In this document: one piece after another, positions 17,692 through 20,325 of the stretch
Position numbering within the stretch: the stretch's first letter is position 1
Layout of the letters: each line of letters opens with the position of its first letter
Assembly (NCBI GenBank): GCA_964058845.1
Contig: CAXKVR010000744.1
Span: 1-20,325, forward strand
Reading direction: 5' to 3'
Length of the DNA: 20,325 nt
From: Carex sylvatica
Lineage: Eukaryota > Streptophyta > Magnoliopsida > Poales > Cyperaceae
Translations under genes and position numbers: made by a program
Notes under the pieces: generated by a model
Databases searched by the model: none
What the model was told of the DNA's origin: nothing
The model's input: the letters and a program-made list of their open reading frames with translations, nothing else

Positions 17692-18926
17692 TTCTTAAGC
17701 TCACCAACCTTCTTGTTGATCTTAACTTCAAAGCCTATCATGCATATTTACTTCAAATGAAGAATACAAATTGTTAAAATCGATCTACTTCACGTGGATG
17801 CGTTGATGTGCACAAGTTTTTAATTTTCAAATTAATTTTTCAAAAAATGATGAAAAATTAAATTGTTAAAATTAACTTAGAAACATTCCTGTTTTGACCG
17901 CTTTATTATGTACTACATCTAGGGGTGGCAACGAATCGAATTTACCCTAGGTTTGAGTTTGGTTTGAATAAGATTCGAACCGAACCTGGTTTGATTCTTT
18001 TTGAATCGAACCCATTTCGAATCGAATTAATTGCGAACTACACATTTTTTGAATCGAATCCGAATTGAATCACGAACTAAATTATTTTTTAGCAGCCCTA
18101 GTTATACCGGTAGTGTATACATTAATTTTTTTCTCGCGGGACAAAATTCACATGGCCTTCTTTTACCGGTATGAAATGAGTATTTTTAAGTTGAAAAATT
18201 ATTCATGAAAAAATATATCATAACAAATAATCGTAAAAAGAGGATTAAGTACAAGAACTGAAATATGCAGTAAAACAAGTAATCGTACCTCGAGTGCTCA
18301 CTCGATCAAATTCTCGATTGGACCATCTAATGAAGTGAGAATTCGAAAGATAGAGAAGGCGAAGGAGAGACGGCCGAAGAGAGATGAGAGACAGCCCGTC
18401 TAGGCCGGAGAGACAGCCAGTCGCCAAGAGCATTGGATAAGTTTTAGAGCGAGAGGGAGAGCGAATTAGGGAGAGACGGAGAGAGAACTAGGTTATTGAG
18501 ATTTGAGAGCGATGGAGCGTCAGCTAAATTAAATTATGACTCCCTATCTTGAGTTTCAATTTCATCAGGTAAAAGAACGACCGATGTTATTATGAGATTC
18601 GAACCATAAAAGTTCGCGAACCCATTTCAATCGAATCAAGCTAGGTTTGAATTTGGTTTGAATTAATTTCGAACCGAACTTGGTTCGGTTCGTTTCAATT
18701 CGAATCCATTTTGAATCGAATTAAACTAAAATCAAACCCGTATCGAATCATAAACTACGAATTTTTTTGCCAGCCCTAACTACATCCATTTGAAAATTTA
18801 TATATATTTTACATGTAAACGCATTACTAGTGAATCAAATCGGTTTCAACAGTCTGAATTCGTGATTTGAAGTAAATCCGATAGGCTTTAGAGTTAAGCT
18901 CACAAAGAGCTTGATGAGCTTAAGAA
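17692..18926. repeat. Inverted-repeat pair in the intron, split by a hAT element
   Basis: The left arm, 17692-17793 (starts TTCTTAAGCTCACC, includes AAAGCCTATC, TTTACTTCAAAT and ATCGAT, ends TTCAC), is an imperfect reverse complement of the right arm, 18830-18926. Weaker similarity may extend outward to about 17620 and 18990. Without the hAT insertion the arms would be only about 170 bp apart, so the original structure was a compact hairpin. It may be the remains of a foldback or MITE-like element. No target duplication was identified. Confidence 0.6.
17920..18778. mobile_element. Non-autonomous hAT-superfamily transposon (859 bp)
   Basis: The termini are TAGGGGTGGCAA and TTGCCAGCCCTA (12-base inverted repeats with one mismatch). 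They are flanked on both sides by the 8-bp duplication ACTACATC (17912-17919 and 18779-18786). The 8-bp duplication and a TAGGG(G/A)TGGCAA-type end are hallmarks of plant hAT elements. Many copies of GAATCGAA / TTCGAACCGAA lie within about 190 bp of each end and look like subterminal transposase-binding repeats. The centre (about 18240-18500) is purine-rich (GAGAGACGGAGAGAGAAC) with no transposase domain, so the element is deleted and depends on an autonomous relative. Confidence 0.88.
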
Positions 18927-19162
18927 TACCATAGGTATACTCGTGCTAACGACAAGAACGTATTCCACACTTGATTTGTTTGGCAAGTAGTCGTTTGATT
19001 GACATATTATTTAGATATTCTAATGGGAAAGCGACTACTTTATCTTCATGCAACGTCAATTGTGAATCTAATATATGTGCTCGGTGATCGAAGGGGCACG
19101 TACAGTCATTTCTAATATAAATTTCGAGAGATAATATTGAACATTAAAAAAATATTGCTTAC

Positions 19163-19331
19163 ATATTCTGGTGAATTGCATTTTGAGCTCGGTCAGGTGA
19201 TCACTGTTGGTAAGCTTGAATAGAAGGTCTGGGACTTCTGCCTGAATGAAAGTGTTTGGTGGTGTTGCAGTGCCGATTGCTAGAATGGTTGCGGGGCCTT
19301 GAAGGCCTTGTGTGTTCCTTGCATCCTCCAT
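19163..19331 (-). CDS. Type III polyketide synthase (chalcone-synthase-like), exon 1
   Basis: Encodes residues 1-56 plus the first base of Cys57. The start ATG (19331-19329) is the first in the frame after the TATA box and gives the usual N-terminus of the family: a short lead, then GPATILAIGTATPPNTF and the helix NSDHLTELKMQFTRI. In alfalfa chalcone synthase Lys55, Arg58 and Lys62 bind the CoA phosphates. Here the equivalents are Gln52, Arg55 and, in exon 2, Ala59, with a Lys at the neighbouring position 58. Two of three basic contacts are therefore changed. The open frame runs on past the donor into the intron, but the match to the family ends exactly at the splice site. Confidence 0.92.
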
Positions 19332-19426
19332 TGTTGTTTCAAATTTGTTGGATTGTTCTGCTAATTAGCTTCTGTCAATATGGCAGTTTTTGGAGCTGTG
19401 CAATAGAGTTGGACGATATTAAGTGC

Positions 19427-19451
19427 TATTTATAGTGCATGGTATTGCATG
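19427..19451 (-). promoter_or_regulatory. Core promoter of the polyketide synthase gene
   Basis: TATAAATA on the minus strand (19434-19427) lies about 96 bases before the start codon, predicting a leader of roughly 65 nt. Directly upstream are two CATGCA words (19441-19436 and 19451-19446), the core of the RY element bound by B3 transcription factors in seed-related genes. A functional role is inference from motif and position only. Confidence 0.5.
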
Positions 19452-19619
19452 TAGGGTAACTTGAAATGGATATCTCGGGTTACTCTTCATAGAATATCCA
19501 GAGAGAAGTACACCTGTGAGAAGAACAAAAATGTTAGAATAGTCCGTTGGATATATCTTTGAATATTCAGAGAAATTTGACAGTTGACACATTCTCTTAT
19601 GATCAAAGCTAGACAATAA

Positions 19620-19765
19620 ATTGTCACCTTTTTTTATAACTTTTTTATTTGTTGAGTATAGCCTGTAGGCCCCAATTTTGTTTCCAAGCAGAATCGATCC
19701 CATGTCCCTCCCGTAGAGAACTATGTCTTTACCAACTGCCCCATGCAGTGGTGGCTAACTCTTTA
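19620..19765 (-). mobile_element. Possible tRNA-derived SINE
   Basis: On the minus strand TGGGGCAGTTGGT (near 19743-19731) resembles an internal RNA polymerase III A box. GGATCGATTC (19700-19691) resembles a B box about 30 bases later, the spacing seen in tRNA genes. No tRNA cloverleaf completes it. The body then runs to an A-rich end (AAATAAAAAAG, about 19655-19640, and a second A run). This is the general form of a plant SINE. I did not find a target duplication, so the call is tentative. Confidence 0.35.
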
Positions 19766-20325
19766 ACTCTGCGAAAATAAATTACAATATATTTCACTAA
19801 ATGATTGGTCTCCCTATGAAGGTCACACGTTTGAAATCCACACGCAAAGTTCCTTGGGATTGTTAAAACATTTAGGTTGCTCCAAACTTTATTAAACCTA
19901 TTTCGAGAGAATGGAACATTTTTACCGTAATTAGAACATACTGATCACATTTAGAATGCTTCAAACTTTCAATTTTTATAGTATATATCCACTTTAAGAA
20001 AGTACTGATCAAATTACAAATATATATATATGAAATTTCATTGGTCATTCAATATGGGCAATCCTATTTGAAAGCACTATTTTAACTAGAGGAGGGTTAA
20101 AATGTACTCTCCCTTTTGTGCTCTTAACGTGCACCCTCCTCTCATATCTTCATTTTCAAAGTTCAAATAATCTATTTGAACCTTCCAACGTGTTATTCAT
20201 ATTAAAATGTGTTTGAGACCAAATTTTACATTTTTTGAAAATTTTTTACTATTTTTTTCAGAATTTTTAAAAATCATCACTTTACTTAATTTTTTATTAT
20301 TGTGTTTAGTTTAATAAAAAATTCT
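19766..20325. repeat. AT-rich right end with a second copy of the 6978-7072 repeat
   Basis: Positions 20201-20252 (ATTAAAATGTGTTTGAGACC...) match 7020-7072 with a one-base gap and few changes, and looser similarity begins near 20158. The preceding part (20085-20150) has pyrimidine-rich words (CTCTCCC, CACCCTCCTCTC). No gene is seen between 19766 and the window end. Confidence 0.5.

Larger units (their letters stand above)
16622..19162 (-). other. Intron of the polyketide synthase gene (2541 bp)
   Basis: Donor T/GTAAGC (GT at 19162-19161) and acceptor TGTAG/G (AG at 16623-16622). Phase 1, splitting the Cys57 codon after its first base, the intron place conserved in plant chalcone synthases (Cys60 of alfalfa enzyme). 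Its size is explained in large part by inserted DNA: an inverted-repeat pair (17692-17793, 18830-18926) and an 859-bp hAT-like element between them. The part at 16622-17690 shows no gene; the frames there are AT-rich and low-complexity. Confidence 0.9.

Noticed and set aside
18245..18433. 62-residue minus-strand frame in the hAT core as a transposase
   Set aside because: No hAT transposase motif; it is the complement of a purine-rich tract.
18830..18926. The intronic inverted repeat arms as the true ends of the hAT element
   Set aside because: The hAT ends are fixed by matching 12-base termini and the exact 8-bp duplication at 17912-17919 and 18779-18786, so the arms belong to an older structure.
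19068..19162. Continuation of the synthase exon 1 frame past the donor site
   Set aside because: Family similarity stops exactly at the GTAAGC donor; the extra residues are intron translation.
19419..19703. 94-residue minus-strand frame upstream of the synthase
   Set aside because: It overlaps the TATA box and the SINE-like sequence and has no recognisable domain.
19691..19743. A tRNA gene on the minus strand
   Set aside because: A-box and B-box-like words are present, but I could not form acceptor, anticodon and T stems, so a SINE relic is more likely.

Overview
The window reads as AT-rich nuclear DNA of a flowering plant, probably a eudicot. The evidence is a two-exon chalcone-synthase-like gene with the phase-1 intron in the conserved cysteine codon, a Ty1/copia element primed by initiator tRNA-Met, a hAT-type element with an 8-bp target duplication, a plant mobile domain pseudogene, and gene fragments with plant intron borders. 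No species is assigned. Genes are sparse and most of the window is transposon-derived.

Layout. 1-880 holds a small inverted-repeat element and AT-rich repeats. 881-2560 has no usable reading frame and looks like decayed retroelement DNA. 2561-3345 is a tandem-repeat block (copy A) whose relative lies at 13697-15225 (copy B, expanded). 4175-5330 is a hairpin element with very long terminal inverted repeats and a 9-bp direct repeat. 5695-5991 is a promoter-like stretch (TATA box, purine-rich leader, splice donor) pointing right. It runs through a TACTGTTCA-type repeat into an antisense plant mobile domain pseudogene (6238-6835). 7330-8477 carries a first-exon-like segment and two broken gene fragments.

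8478-13337 is a complete copia retrotransposon inserted into that region. It has two 314-bp LTRs differing at 5 sites, a TTAGC target duplication, a primer-binding site and a polypurine tract. It is coding-defective: a 112-bp repeat (period 125 bp) with a 17-T run frameshifts gag from pol, and pol carries two in-frame stops.

The only intact-looking gene is a type III polyketide synthase on the minus strand: exon 1 19331-19163, a 2541-bp intron, exon 2 16621-15627, 387 residues. Length, splice sites, TATA box and fold signatures look normal. However, the position of the nucleophilic cysteine (Cys164 in alfalfa chalcone synthase) is serine (Ser161), while the partner histidine and asparagine (His300, Asn333) are kept. 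Two of three CoA-phosphate contacts and several cavity residues also differ. This is the most interesting signal: either a recently disarmed enzyme or a protein with changed activity. Its intron holds a nested structure, an inverted-repeat pair whose loop was invaded by an 859-bp non-autonomous hAT element.

The right end (19445-20325) holds a possible tRNA-derived SINE upstream of the synthase promoter and a repeat shared with 6978-7072.
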